From: Clostridia bacterium
GTDB lineage: Bacteria > Bacillota > Clostridia > Oscillospirales > CAG-272
Assembly (NCBI GenBank): GCA_017452525.1
Contig: JAFTMG010000013.1
Location: forward strand, 47,292-111,291
Reading direction: 5' to 3'
Length of the DNA: 64,000 nucleotides
Made by a program: the position numbers and the translations under genes. Below are positions 33,423 through 41,951 of this stretch, one piece after another; position 1 is the stretch's first letter, and the number at the start of each line of letters is the position of its first letter. The notes below the pieces were generated by a model, which worked only from the letters and a program-made list of their open reading frames with translations, was not told where the DNA came from and made no database searches.

Positions 33423-35207
33423 GCCCTTCTTCCATCGGATCCGGCAAGCAGGGCAAAGCTTCGTACAATCCGGCGGCAAGTATCTTCCGCAACGGAGACA
33501 GCGGCGGCCGGTGCGGTTCTTGTAGCGCATCAGCTGCTCGTCGATGGTCGCCTCCAGCTCCAGCTTGCGGTTGGCAAGATATTCCTCATCGTAGGTGCGG
33601 CAAGTCTTGCGGGAAATCTGATAATACAGATCCAGACAGTGATATTCCGTCTCCAGATCCTTCAGATCGGTGCCGAAGGTCTGCTGCGGCAAGGAATATT
33701 TTGCATCGCCCCGTTGATATTGACGGCAATACAGCGCCCATTGTGCCATCATTTCCTCGTTTTTGATATTGACAGCGCAGGTCAGCAGCTCGTAAAGCTC
33801 CTGCTTCTCCAGCTTCTGAAAGGTCTCCCTCTCATGCTCCTGAAGGTAGGTATACATGGTCTCGATCTCGCTCAGGTCCATCTTGACGTAGAATTTTTCG
33901 GTAGGCGCGCGCTTCCATTCATGCATCAGATACATCAACTCACCATCCAGCGTGAGCAGCTTTTCGGGGAAGCCGAGATAGGCGGTGTCGATGGGATCCA
34001 CCGGCTCCTCCAGCGCGTTTGCCACGTGGCTCGGATGCTCCAGCGCCATGACGTAGCCCTGCTCGGAAAGCCCGTACCGTCCCGCTCTGCCCGCCACCTG
34101 CTTGATCTCGGAGGGGAGAAGCAGGCGGAAATCGGTACCGTCAAATTTCTTAACCTCCACGAAAATGATGCGACGGATGGCAAGATTAAGTCCCATACCG
34201 ATGGCATCGGTGCTGACCACCACGTCGGTCTCGCCCGAAGCAAATTTATGCACCTGCTCACGGCGTGAGGCGGGCGGCAGGTCGCCGTAAATGACGCTTG
34301 CGCGGATATGATGCCGGGCAAGTGCGGCGGAAAGTGCCAGCACGGAGCGGCGGGAAAAGACGACAAGTGCGTCTCCCTTCTGCACCTCCTCCAGCGCGAT
34401 GCTTCCCTTTTCGAAGCTCAGCGGGGTCTTGCGCTGATGATAGACGACCTCGTAATCATCCTCGCACTCGTCGATGACGGCTTTGACGATCTCCTCCGCC
34501 TCGGGTGCCATACAGACGTGGATCTCGTCGGCACAAAGCCCCAGCAACGCCCGCGTCCAATTATGTCCGCGGAAGGGATCGGCGATCATCTGCGCCTCGT
34601 CGATCACGGCAACGTCATAGTGCCGCTCGGTATTCATGATCTCAATGGTCGAAGCGGTCAGTCCCGCCTCGGGATCGAACACGCTCTCCTCCCCCGTGAT
34701 CATGTTGCAGAGAATACCCTCATCGGTAAAGCGGTCATAGACCTCCAACGCCAGCAGACGGAGCGGACCGAGATAAACGCCGCTCTTTGCCTGCTTAAGC
34801 CGCTGCAGTGCGTCGTACGTCTTGCCGCTGTTGGTGGGGCCGATGTGCAGGATAAAGCGGCGGTCGATCCGCCGTGCCTCGGGATACGCGTCCTGCGGAT
34901 TGGCATCGACAGACAGCTCGCGGATCTGCCGCTTCAGCTCCATTTTGGCATTGCGGCGCTCCTGCTTGCGGCGGCGCTTTTCCTTGGCGCGCGCCGCCAT
35001 CTCCTGCCATTCCTCGGTCTGCTCTGCGGCGTGAACGCTCTCCACGGGCCAGAAGTATTTCGTGGTCTTCTGTGTGGGCGTGATGTTGACGTTTCTCTTT
35101 TTCCGCTCCTTTTTAGGCAGGAGCGTGACCATCATTTCGGGCGACCACCCGCGGGCGATCAACTCGTTTTTACTGTAGTATTCAATTTCGCCAATGATAT
35201 GCGGCAT
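33420..35207 (-). CDS. SUV3-type DExH RNA helicase
   Basis: The 595-residue protein has a basic N-terminal region (residues 30-100), then a helicase core: Walker A GPTNSGKT (123-130), Walker B DEAQ (203-206), motif III-like region at ADEIHVC, motif V TDAIGMGLNLAI (333-344) and motif VI QVAGRAGR (370-377). The order HIGPTNSGKTYDAL ... DPFRGHNWTRALLG is that of mitochondrial SUV3, which works with PNPase or RNase to degrade RNA. The C-terminus has a CxxC...CxxC zinc-finger-like tail (CLRCG, CPAC). ATG 35207 follows AAGGGA. A role in RNA turnover is inferred. Confidence 0.85.
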   Translation of the reverse strand: MPHIIGEIEYYSKNELIARGWSPEMMVTLLPKKERKKRNVNITPTQKTTKYFWPVESVHAAEQTEEWQEMAARAKEKRRRKQERRNAKMELKRQIRELSVDANPQDAYPEARRIDRRFILHIGPTNSGKTYDALQRLKQAKSGVYLGPLRLLALEVYDRFTDEGILCNMITGEESVFDPEAGLTASTIEIMNTERHYDVAVIDEAQMIADPFRGHNWTRALLGLCADEIHVCMAPEAEEIVKAVIDECEDDYEVVYHQRKTPLSFEKGSIALEEVQKGDALVVFSRRSVLALSAALARHHIRASVIYGDLPPASRREQVHKFASGETDVVVSTDAIGMGLNLAIRRIIFVEVKKFDGTDFRLLLPSEIKQVAGRAGRYGLSEQGYVMALEHPSHVANALEEPVDPIDTAYLGFPEKLLTLDGELMYLMHEWKRAPTEKFYVKMDLSEIETMYTYLQEHERETFQKLEKQELYELLTCAVNIKNEEMMAQWALYCRQYQRGDAKYSLPQQTFGTDLKDLETEYHCLDLYYQISRKTCRTYDEEYLANRKLELEATIDEQLMRYKNRTGRRCLRCGRYLPPDCTKLCPACRIRWKKG

Positions 35208-35297
35208 GGTTATCCCTTCTTTCTATCCTTTCATCTCTCAACGGTAAGTTTATTATATGTCCCATTTCAAAAGAAATGATGTCAAAAAGTTGCCATT

Positions 35298-36023
35298 TCA
35301 AAGTTTGAATGGCTTGGCAAGTTCCTCCGCACGCGCGGCGGGCATCTCCGGGGTATTCTCCAGCACAAAGGGGATCCCCAGCTCCCGATACTTCTCAAGA
35401 CACAGCTTGCGGAACGGTAGAAGCTCCACCTTGCAAATACAGGAGTGGGCATCTCTCACCTCTCGCAAACGTGCCAGAGATTCTGCGCTGTCATTATATC
35501 CGGGGATCAGCACGTGGCGAAGCCACGTGGGCTTGCCGAGCTTTTGCAGATGATCGAGGAACGTCTCCACACGGGAAAGCTCACAGCCGGTATAGCGCAG
35601 GTGATCCTCGGCATTGGTATATTTATAATCCAACAGCACGAGATCCGTCACCGTAAGCAGCGCCCTTACCTCATCATCCAGGCGGTACCCCGAAGTGTCA
35701 AGTGCCGTCGAAATACCCAGTTCGCGCAAACGGCGGAAGAGCGCGGTAACAAATGCCGCCTGACAAAGCGGTTCCCCGCCCGAAACGGTCACACCGCCCT
35801 CCGTGCCGAAGTAGCTCCGATAGCGCAGGATCCTCGCCGTCAGTTCCTCCACGGTCGTCTCCGTGCCGCCCGTAAAATCCCACGTGTCGGGATTATGGCA
35901 ACAGATACACCGAAGCGGACAGCCCTGCATAAACACGACTGTCCGCACACCCGGCCCATCCACCGTTCCAAGGCTTTGGAACGAGTGGATGCGACCGATA
36001 TCGTTTTGTTTGCTTCCCTGCAT
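35298..36023 (-). CDS. pflA: pyruvate formate-lyase activating enzyme
   Basis: The 241-residue radical SAM enzyme installs the glycyl radical on PflB. The cluster motif CPLRCICC is near residue 35 (CxxxCxxC), followed by GGVTVSGGEPL and the KYTNAEDHLRYTG substrate-side segment. The start ATG at 36023 shares a base with the pflB stop (TGATG), indicating translational coupling; a GTG one codon earlier is possible. Confidence 0.95.
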   Translation of the reverse strand: MQGSKQNDIGRIHSFQSLGTVDGPGVRTVVFMQGCPLRCICCHNPDTWDFTGGTETTVEELTARILRYRSYFGTEGGVTVSGGEPLCQAAFVTALFRRLRELGISTALDTSGYRLDDEVRALLTVTDLVLLDYKYTNAEDHLRYTGCELSRVETFLDHLQKLGKPTWLRHVLIPGYNDSAESLARLREVRDAHSCICKVELLPFRKLCLEKYRELGIPFVLENTPEMPAARAEELAKPFKL

Positions 36024-38254
36024 CACACGGTGGTATGGAAGGTACGGGAAATGACTTCCTTCTGCTGCTCACGGGAAAGCTTGCAGAAGTTGACGGCGTA
36101 GCCCGACACACGGATGGTGAGGTTCGGGTATGCCTCGGGGTTTTCATAAGCCTTGAGCAGAGTCTCACGGTTCATGACGTTGACATTCAGATGATGCGCG
36201 CCGTTTTCAAAGTATCCGTTCATCACGGAGACCAGATTGGCTACGCGCTCCTCTTCTGTCTTGCCCAGCGCATCGGGAACGATGGAGAAGGTGTTGGAAA
36301 TACCGTCTCTCGCGGCGGCGTAAGGTAGCTTGGAGACGGAGTTGAGCGATGCCAGCGCACCGTTCTGCTCGCGGTTGTGCATGGGGTTGGCACCGGGAGC
36401 GAAGGGCTCACCCTTCTTGCGTCCGTCGGGCGTGGAGCCGGTCTTTTTGCCGTACACCACGTTGGAGGTGATGGTCAGAGCCGACAGAGTATGCTGGGCA
36501 CCGCGGTAGGCGGGCGTCTTTTTCAACTCGTTGTGGAAATCGGTCAGAATATTCTGGGCGATCTCGTCCACACGGTCATCGTCGTTACCGTATTTCGGGA
36601 AATCACCGACCGTCTCAAAGTCGACAATCATACCATTCTCGTCACGGATGGGCTTGACGGTAGCATATTTGATGGCGGAGAGCGAGTCGGCAATGACGGA
36701 AAGTCCTGCCACACCGAATGCCATCAAACGGTCCACATCGGTATCGTGAAGCGCCATCTGCGTCTTTTCGTAGGCATATTTATCGTGCATGTAGTGGATG
36801 CAGTTCATGGTGTTGACATAGAGTTTGCAAAGCCAGGTCATGTAAAGTTGGAGACGCTCCATGACCTTGGTGTAGTCCAGTACCTCGTCTGCCATCGGCT
36901 CCATCTGGGGACCGAGGCGGGTGCCAAAGACATTATCCACTCCGCCGTTGAGGGCGAGCAGCAGCAGCTTACCGAGATTGGTGCGTGCGCCGAAGAACTG
37001 CATCTGCTTGCCAACCTTCATGGCAGAGACACAGCATGCAATGGCATAATCGTCGCCGTAAACGGGGCGCATCAGATCGTCGCTCTCATACTGGATCGAG
37101 TCGGTATCAATAGAGATCTTGGCGCAGAAGCGCTTGAATGCCTCAGGGAGACGGCTGCTCCAGAGCACGGTCAGGTTCGGCTCGGGCGCGGGACCGAGGG
37201 TATAGAGGGTGTTGAGCATGCGGTAAGAGGTCTTGGTGACAAGGGTCTTGTGGTTCTGACCCATACCGCCCACACTCTCGGTGATCCACATGGGATCGCC
37301 GCCGAACAGCTCATTGTATTCGGGCGTGCGCAGATGGCGCGCCATGCGAAGTTTAAGAACGAGATCGTCAAGCAACTCCTGTGCTCCCTGCTCGTCGAGG
37401 ATGCCTGCCCGAATATCACGCTCAATGTAGATATCGAAGAAGGTGGAGGTGCGACCGAAGGACATGGCGGCACCGTTCTGTTCCTTATTGGCGGCAAGAT
37501 AGCCGAAATAGGTCCATTGGATCGCCTCACGGGCATTGGCGGCGGGACGGCTGATGTCATAGCCGTACATGGCTGCCATTTCCTTGAGCTTACCGAGGAA
37601 ATTGATCTGCTGGGACAGCTCTTCAAGCAGACGGATGTTCTCCACGTCCATCATACGCTCGCCGACGCGCTGCTTATCCTTTTTCTTTTCGGCGATCAGC
37701 ACGTCGATGCCGTAAAGCGCCACGCGGCGATAGTCGCCGATGATGCGGCCTCGACCGTAGGCATCGGGAAGACCCGTCAGCAGAGCGCAATGGCGCGCCG
37801 CCTTCATCTCATCGGTATAGACGCGGAAGACGCCGTCGTTATGAGTGGTGCGATAGGTAAAGTATTCCTCGATCTGATCGGAAAGCTGATAGCCGTAAGC
37901 CGCGCAAGCGCTTCTCGCCATGCGGATGCCGCCGAAGGGGTTAACACCGCGCTTCAGGGGGGCATCGGTCTGCAGTCCGACGATCAGCTCTTTTTCTTTG
38001 TCAAGATAACCGGGCTGATAGTTGCAGAGGGAGGATACGGTGGTGGTGTCGATATCAAGGACACCGCCCTTCTCCTGCTCCTGCTTCTGCAGCTCACGGA
38101 ACTGTGCGAGGAGCTCTTTGGTGCGCTCGGTCGCGCCGCCGAGGAAGGACGCGTCACCGTAGTAGGGGGTATAGTTTTTCTGAATAAAATCGCGCACGTT
38201 GATCTCATTCTGCCATGCGCCGGTCGTAAAGCCTGTCCATTGTGTGAATTCCAT
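36023..38254 (-). CDS. pflB: formate C-acetyltransferase (pyruvate formate-lyase)
   Basis: The 743-residue glycyl-radical enzyme splits pyruvate with CoA to acetyl-CoA and formate under anaerobic conditions. The adjacent catalytic Cys pair is in [13 protein letters not shown] and the radical Gly is in [11 protein letters not shown] near the C-terminus. [26 protein letters not shown] is a typical start. ATG 38254 follows GGAGG. A 220-nt leader that may hold a ZTP riboswitch precedes it, and pflA follows. Confidence 0.97.
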   Translation of the reverse strand: MEFTQWTGFTTGAWQNEINVRDFIQKNYTPYYGDASFLGGATERTKELLAQFRELQKQEQEKGGVLDIDTTTVSSLCNYQPGYLDKEKELIVGLQTDAPLKRGVNPFGGIRMARSACAAYGYQLSDQIEEYFTYRTTHNDGVFRVYTDEMKAARHCALLTGLPDAYGRGRIIGDYRRVALYGIDVLIAEKKKDKQRVGERMMDVENIRLLEELSQQINFLGKLKEMAAMYGYDISRPAANAREAIQWTYFGYLAANKEQNGAAMSFGRTSTFFDIYIERDIRAGILDEQGAQELLDDLVLKLRMARHLRTPEYNELFGGDPMWITESVGGMGQNHKTLVTKTSYRMLNTLYTLGPAPEPNLTVLWSSRLPEAFKRFCAKISIDTDSIQYESDDLMRPVYGDDYAIACCVSAMKVGKQMQFFGARTNLGKLLLLALNGGVDNVFGTRLGPQMEPMADEVLDYTKVMERLQLYMTWLCKLYVNTMNCIHYMHDKYAYEKTQMALHDTDVDRLMAFGVAGLSVIADSLSAIKYATVKPIRDENGMIVDFETVGDFPKYGNDDDRVDEIAQNILTDFHNELKKTPAYRGAQHTLSALTITSNVVYGKKTGSTPDGRKKGEPFAPGANPMHNREQNGALASLNSVSKLPYAAARDGISNTFSIVPDALGKTEEERVANLVSVMNGYFENGAHHLNVNVMNRETLLKAYENPEAYPNLTIRVSGYAVNFCKLSREQQKEVISRTFHTTV

Positions 38255-38342
38255 CGTTGGGTACCTCCATATTCGGTTTGAAAGCGGTTTTCGCTCCGCG
38301 GGGGTGAAAATAAAAATAAGCACCCCCGAAAGAGATCGGAGC

Positions 38343-38465
38343 TGCCCAGGCGGTCGGCAAACGCGGCATGTCTGTTGCTGTTGTTACAGGGACACACATC
38401 TGCTGCGTCGAAATTCATGTCACGGCACACGGTGTAAACTCACCTTTTCCGCCAGCGCCGCTACT
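38343..38465 (-). promoter_or_regulatory. probable ZMP/ZTP riboswitch in the pflB leader
   Basis: In the minus-strand transcript a first domain (38411-38465) has GCGGC/GCCGU as outer stem, then CUGGCGG, then GGUG/CACC as second stem. About 68 nt later the segment CCGCCUGGGCA (38343-38353) matches the conserved 3' core of ZTP riboswitches (pfl motif), and CCGCC can pair with GGCGG of the first domain to give the required pseudoknot. The expected GUGAC bulge is not clear. A GGGGGUG/CACCCCC hairpin follows without a T run. The remaining gap to 38578 holds the promoter and nothing else recognised. Confidence 0.55.
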
Positions 38466-38480
38466 TATTTGATTGATGTT

Positions 38481-38509
38481 ATTTTACCATATCCTGCGGG
38501 GTTTGTCAA
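38481..38509 (-). promoter_or_regulatory. pflBA promoter
   Basis: TTGACA (38504-38509) and TAAAAT (38481-38486) are 17 bp apart on the minus strand, giving a leader of about 220 nt. Confidence 0.8.
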
Positions 38510-38578
38510 GAGATATTGAAAAAGTCGTGTGACATATAGTTGATTTCATATGACCTATCGAAATCCGACAAATCGGGA

Positions 38579-38875
38579 TCACTCTTCCAAAAAATAAATC
38601 TCTTTTCCTTTGTCTTTCGCATACGCAATTTCTTCTCTGACAGCTTCGCCAAGATATCCGTCTACATTTACTACGAAAATGGCATCGGATAGATCAATTT
38701 TGGCTTTATGAATATCCCCTAACAGCGCCTTTTCTTGATCCGCCAATTCCTTGTCGAGGGTGTGGGGAATGGGTGTAAGCACAACCCACCCGTTTTCAAG
38801 TTCAAGAATCTCTGCCATTTCTTGTATTTTATGAATAAAACGCAAAGAACCGCAAATTGTTACAATTTTACGCAT
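38579..38875 (-). CDS. nucleoside 2-deoxyribosyltransferase-like protein
   Basis: The 98-residue protein opens MRKIVTICGSLRF and contains IHKAKIDLSDAIFVVNVDGYLGEAVREEIAYAKDKGKEIYFL, the layout of deoxyribosyltransferase-like proteins, with the Glu of GEAVREE as possible nucleophile. It is shorter than classical enzymes. ATG 38875 follows AAAGGCGG and lies 4 nt after the HAD gene, so the two are coupled. Codon use is more AT-rich than in neighbouring genes. A nucleotide-salvage or damage-control role is an inference. Confidence 0.75.
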   Translation of the reverse strand: MRKIVTICGSLRFIHKIQEMAEILELENGWVVLTPIPHTLDKELADQEKALLGDIHKAKIDLSDAIFVVNVDGYLGEAVREEIAYAKDKGKEIYFLEE

Positions 38876-38879
38876 CGTT

Positions 38880-39455
38880 TTACCGCCTTTTGTCATTTGT
38901 TCGTGATTGTTTTTCATTCAAAATGCATTTTACCGCTTCCAAAGCATCCGCAACGATAAAATGAGCTTCATACCCTGCCCAAGTGTGACGAAATTCCCCC
39001 AGACTTCCTTTTCCGCCGCCTGTTAATACCAATACACCTTTACAACCGGCATGATGCGCCATCACAATTTCATTCTTGCCCATATCCCCGATTACAACGC
39101 AATCTTTGATATTCAGATGATACTTTTCGACACACAACCGTATCAAGCCGGGTTTAGGCTTTTTACATTCACATTGATCGTCATGGGTATGGGGACAGCA
39201 AAAGAATTCTTCAATCAAATTCTCTTCGGCGTTAAAATAAGCTTTGATACGACGTATTGCTTGCTCATATGTTTCCCAAGAAAGCGTCCCCTTTCCAATC
39301 CGGCTTTGATTTGTTATAACAATATTGATATAGCCATTATTTTTTGCTAATGTCAGGGCTTCTTTGGAAAAGGGATAGGGTTCAAACAGTTCAATACTGG
39401 CAACAGCCTCACCGCCCAATGTGCCTTGCAAATCCCAAAACAATGCTTTATTCAT
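38880..39455 (-). CDS. HAD-IIIA phosphatase, GmhB-like, with DxQGT motif
   Basis: The 191-residue protein resembles heptose-bisphosphate phosphatase GmhB: motif I at residues 8-12, motif II NIVITNQSRIGKG, zinc loop CCPHTHDDQCECKKPKPGLI and motif III/IV IGDMGKNE. In motif I, DLQGT replaces DxDGT, so the second Asp, normally the general acid, is Gln. This may alter or abolish phosphatase activity. ATG 39455 follows GGAGG. It heads a two-gene operon. Confidence 0.8.
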   Translation of the reverse strand: MNKALFWDLQGTLGGEAVASIELFEPYPFSKEALTLAKNNGYINIVITNQSRIGKGTLSWETYEQAIRRIKAYFNAEENLIEEFFCCPHTHDDQCECKKPKPGLIRLCVEKYHLNIKDCVVIGDMGKNEIVMAHHAGCKGVLVLTGGGKGSLGEFRHTWAGYEAHFIVADALEAVKCILNEKQSRTNDKRR

Positions 39456-39519
39456 CGAACCATCGCCTCCGCTTTTTTGGAAATGTGTTATATAAAATCT
39501 ACTCGCTCATCACAGTTGT

Positions 39520-39590
39520 ATTATACCATATCATTCACCAAATGCAAGAAGGGCGGCTCCATTCTTTGCAAATGAATCAGTTCTTTTCAA
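39520..39590 (-). promoter_or_regulatory. HAD operon promoter, repeat module R1
   Basis: TTGCAT (39542-39547) and TATAAT (39520-39525) are 16 bp apart on the minus strand. The promoter and the bases upstream of it (GGCGGCTCCATTCTTTGCAAAT on the plus strand, given in part) are homologous to module R2 at 40243-40315. Confidence 0.6.
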
Positions 39591-39593
39591 AAG

Positions 39594-40109
39594 CTAACAA
39601 CCGTTTCTTTGGATGCTGTCGAATACTTTTCGCTCAACGTAAGCCATCATCGTATGATTCCGCCAAGCATGCCCTATCAAGAGCAACCACATCGCAGCAA
39701 CTATCAGAAGAGGCCGATTGAATACTATACCTGTCACAAGAATTGCGATGATTCCCACGCCCCAACAACACATGGAAGCAATATGCTCCTTTAACCATTT
39801 TTTCTTATAAAAAGCCATCTTTTCCTTTAAAGTAAAACTGCTTGCCTTTACGGTGTCTCTGAGATTTTCCTCTGCCGCTTCTCTGTACTCCTCAGGATCC
39901 AATCTTTTTCCACTCAAAAGCTCGTTCATACTGACGTCAAACAGCTTGCTCATAGCCAGCAACATCTCTACCGGCGGTAGGTATGTACCGGTTTCCCAAC
40001 GGGATATCGTTTTGTTTGTTACGCCCAATGCCTCCCCCAGCTTCTCTTGAGAAAGTGCCTGCTCTTTTCTGAGTTGTGCTATAAATTTTCCTATCCGTAC
40101 CAGATCCAT
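39594..40109 (-). CDS. XRE family regulator with membrane segments
   Basis: The 171-residue protein has an XRE helix-turn-helix at residues 5-60 (IAQLRKEQALSQEKLGEALGVTNKTISRWETGTYLPP) and a C-terminal half with two transmembrane segments (MCCWGVGIIAILVTGIVF, LLIVAAMWLLLIGHAW). ATG 40109 follows GGAGG. It is flanked by the two copies of a duplicated promoter module, so it may control both itself and the HAD operon. Base composition is AT-richer than the surroundings, hinting at acquisition. Confidence 0.85.
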   Translation of the reverse strand: MDLVRIGKFIAQLRKEQALSQEKLGEALGVTNKTISRWETGTYLPPVEMLLAMSKLFDVSMNELLSGKRLDPEEYREAAEENLRDTVKASSFTLKEKMAFYKKKWLKEHIASMCCWGVGIIAILVTGIVFNRPLLIVAAMWLLLIGHAWRNHTMMAYVERKVFDSIQRNGC

Positions 40110-40242
40110 ACGATTCACCTCCAAGAACAAGTATAGCAAATACATCTTTTTTGTCTTTACCATAAACAGCGAATGATCAGACATTTTTCAAAATTGCCAT
40201 TTCGCTCGCAGTTTCTCGAGCGAGAGATACTTGATTGAACTC

Positions 40243-40315
40243 ATTATATCATAATTTTCAGCAAAAGCAATCGGAGCGGCTCAATTCTTTACGAATCAAA
40301 CCGCTCTTTTTGATA
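40243..40315 (-). promoter_or_regulatory. XRE gene promoter, repeat module R2
   Basis: TTGCTT (40265-40270) and TATAAT (40243-40248) are 16 bp apart on the minus strand, the same architecture as R1. Upstream, GAGCGG/CCGCTC (about 40274-40307) form an inverted repeat. The intergenic stretch 40110-40328 holds nothing else recognised. Confidence 0.55.
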
Positions 40316-40328
40316 AATGCAGACGATA

Positions 40329-41285
40329 TCAAGTTTTACGATGGGTAGCCAACTTCAAAACCACCGCGGTCATCCCGCCCGACAGCAGGATCACGATCAG
40401 ATCGATGGGAGCCAGCACCAGCGCACCGAGGCCGTCAAAGAGAAAGCCGTTGCCGAAGCGGTAAAGATGACCACTCAATAGGATCAGCTCACCGATATAC
40501 ATGATCAGCGTCACGGCGGAGGCGACAGAGGCGGAGAGAGCCAGCACCGCGGGGCGTGGGCGCTTTGTCAGGAAAGAGGCGGTAAAAATCCCCATCGTCA
40601 CGCCAAACACGATGAAAAAGAGGCACATCAGAGATGCGGAAAGCGGCGAGACGGTGATATCCCCCGTGCGCCAGAAGGCAGTGAAGCAAGCGAGGATACA
40701 CAGCCCAAGGAACAGAACAGCCGCAACCGACTGCAGGATCAGATGGCGAAGCCGTTCCCTTCTCCCGCTGACGATCATCTGCCCAAACCCATAAAAGCAA
40801 TTGAGAAAAGCAAGGATCAGAACAACGGCAATGATGTAAAAATGGAGCTTGAACCAGGGGCTGTACTCCCCGATCAGCACGTCAATGGCGCGCCACGTGC
40901 GCGTTTCAAACATATCGGGCGACACATAGCACATATACATCTGCCAGCTCTCCAGCTTGGCCATGACCGTATCGGTGACGATGACCCAATTTTCCAGCAT
41001 CAGCTCGGAGGCGAGGAAAACACCCAAGCCAACACCGGAGGCAACAAGCAGCGCATATTTGCGGCAATAGCCGATCAGTAGCGGCATGAGTGCCACACCG
41101 ATGATCACCGCCAGAGCGATCGGCAGATACGGAATGATGTACTTCGGATAGTCCTCTCCCATGACCGTTCCCTGAACGATCATATCCCGCACTACGCGCA
41201 CGCCCATACAGAGTGGCCATGCACAGGCGAGGAGAACGCCCAAAAGAGACAGCGTATAAAACCAACGGAACGTTTTATTTTTCAT
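40329..41285 (-). CDS. membrane protein of the BlaI/BlaR1 operon
   Basis: The 318-residue protein has about eight hydrophobic segments (for example FYTLSLLGVLLACAWPLCM, LPIALAVIIGVALMPLLIGY, LHFYIIAVVLILAFLNCF). No transporter or enzyme motif is recognised. ATG 41285 follows GGGAG and overlaps the stop of the preceding lipoprotein gene by 11 bases. Last gene of the operon blaI-blaR1-lipoprotein-membrane protein, so it may be the final output or resistance component. Confidence 0.72.
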   Translation of the reverse strand: MKNKTFRWFYTLSLLGVLLACAWPLCMGVRVVRDMIVQGTVMGEDYPKYIIPYLPIALAVIIGVALMPLLIGYCRKYALLVASGVGLGVFLASELMLENWVIVTDTVMAKLESWQMYMCYVSPDMFETRTWRAIDVLIGEYSPWFKLHFYIIAVVLILAFLNCFYGFGQMIVSGRRERLRHLILQSVAAVLFLGLCILACFTAFWRTGDITVSPLSASLMCLFFIVFGVTMGIFTASFLTKRPRPAVLALSASVASAVTLIMYIGELILLSGHLYRFGNGFLFDGLGALVLAPIDLIVILLSGGMTAVVLKLATHRKT

Positions 41286-41919
41286 GATTTTTCTCCCTGT
41301 AACTGTATTCGGGTTTGTATTTGTAATCGGTATACACCTCATAATGATCGATATAGTCTCCAAACTGCGAGCTGTAGAGTCCATACTGCAGTCGGTCATA
41401 GGTCACCGTTTCGTCATGGACGAGCACATACCGCTCGCACGTCACAAAAGTGGCCGAGACGTTTTTCGGCTCTTCCTCGTAGCGCACAAGATATGGGTAG
41501 ACACGGGTATATCCCGTCGTGCCGTCCTGCCCGTTGACCGAACGGTAGGTATATACCTTTCCGTCAAAGGAAAGCTCGGCAAGATAGATCACGGGATATT
41601 CGTCCTTGTGTTTCTCATAATATTCCTCGGAGACGTTGTCATCCTCCAGCGTAAAATAGTCCGCCAGCTTGACCGAAGCACTCTCCCTTGCCTTCGTTTT
41701 CTCATAAAAGTCACGCCACAGCTCCTGCCCGACCGACACATCCCCATCCTCGCGCACGACAAAATCGTTTTTCTTGACTTGCTTCAACAGCGCCTCTGCC
41801 GGCTGGGAGATATCATATGCGTCAATATCGGGCTCCTTTTCACCTGATGCGCAGGATAGAAGTAGCGCCGAGAGCAATAACAGCAGCAGAAGCAATCTCA
41901 ACACACAGTTGTATTTCAT
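41275..41919 (-). CDS. lipoprotein of the BlaI/BlaR1 operon
   Basis: The 214-residue protein has a strong lipoprotein signal (MKYNCVLRLLLLLLLLSALLLSC, lipobox Cys about 23) and an acidic, strand-rich body (YPVIYLAELSFDGKVYTYRSVNG). No known domain is recognised. ATG 41919 follows AAGGAG. It lies 32 nt after blaR1, which here lacks a sensor domain, so this outer-face lipoprotein could supply sensing; that is an inference. Confidence 0.75.
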   Translation of the reverse strand: MKYNCVLRLLLLLLLLSALLLSCASGEKEPDIDAYDISQPAEALLKQVKKNDFVVREDGDVSVGQELWRDFYEKTKARESASVKLADYFTLEDDNVSEEYYEKHKDEYPVIYLAELSFDGKVYTYRSVNGQDGTTGYTRVYPYLVRYEEEPKNVSATFVTCERYVLVHDETVTYDRLQYGLYSSQFGDYIDHYEVYTDYKYKPEYSYREKNHEK

Positions 41920-41951
41920 GGCATTATTTCTCCTTCCTTTGACAAAAATAA

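Noticed and set aside
38281..38340. GGGGGTG/CACCCCC hairpin in the pflB leader as a terminator
   Set aside because: No T run follows it, so intrinsic termination is unlikely.
37984..38430. Open frame running through the pflB leader
   Set aside because: It starts inside the probable riboswitch and overlaps pflB out of frame, with no ribosome-binding site.
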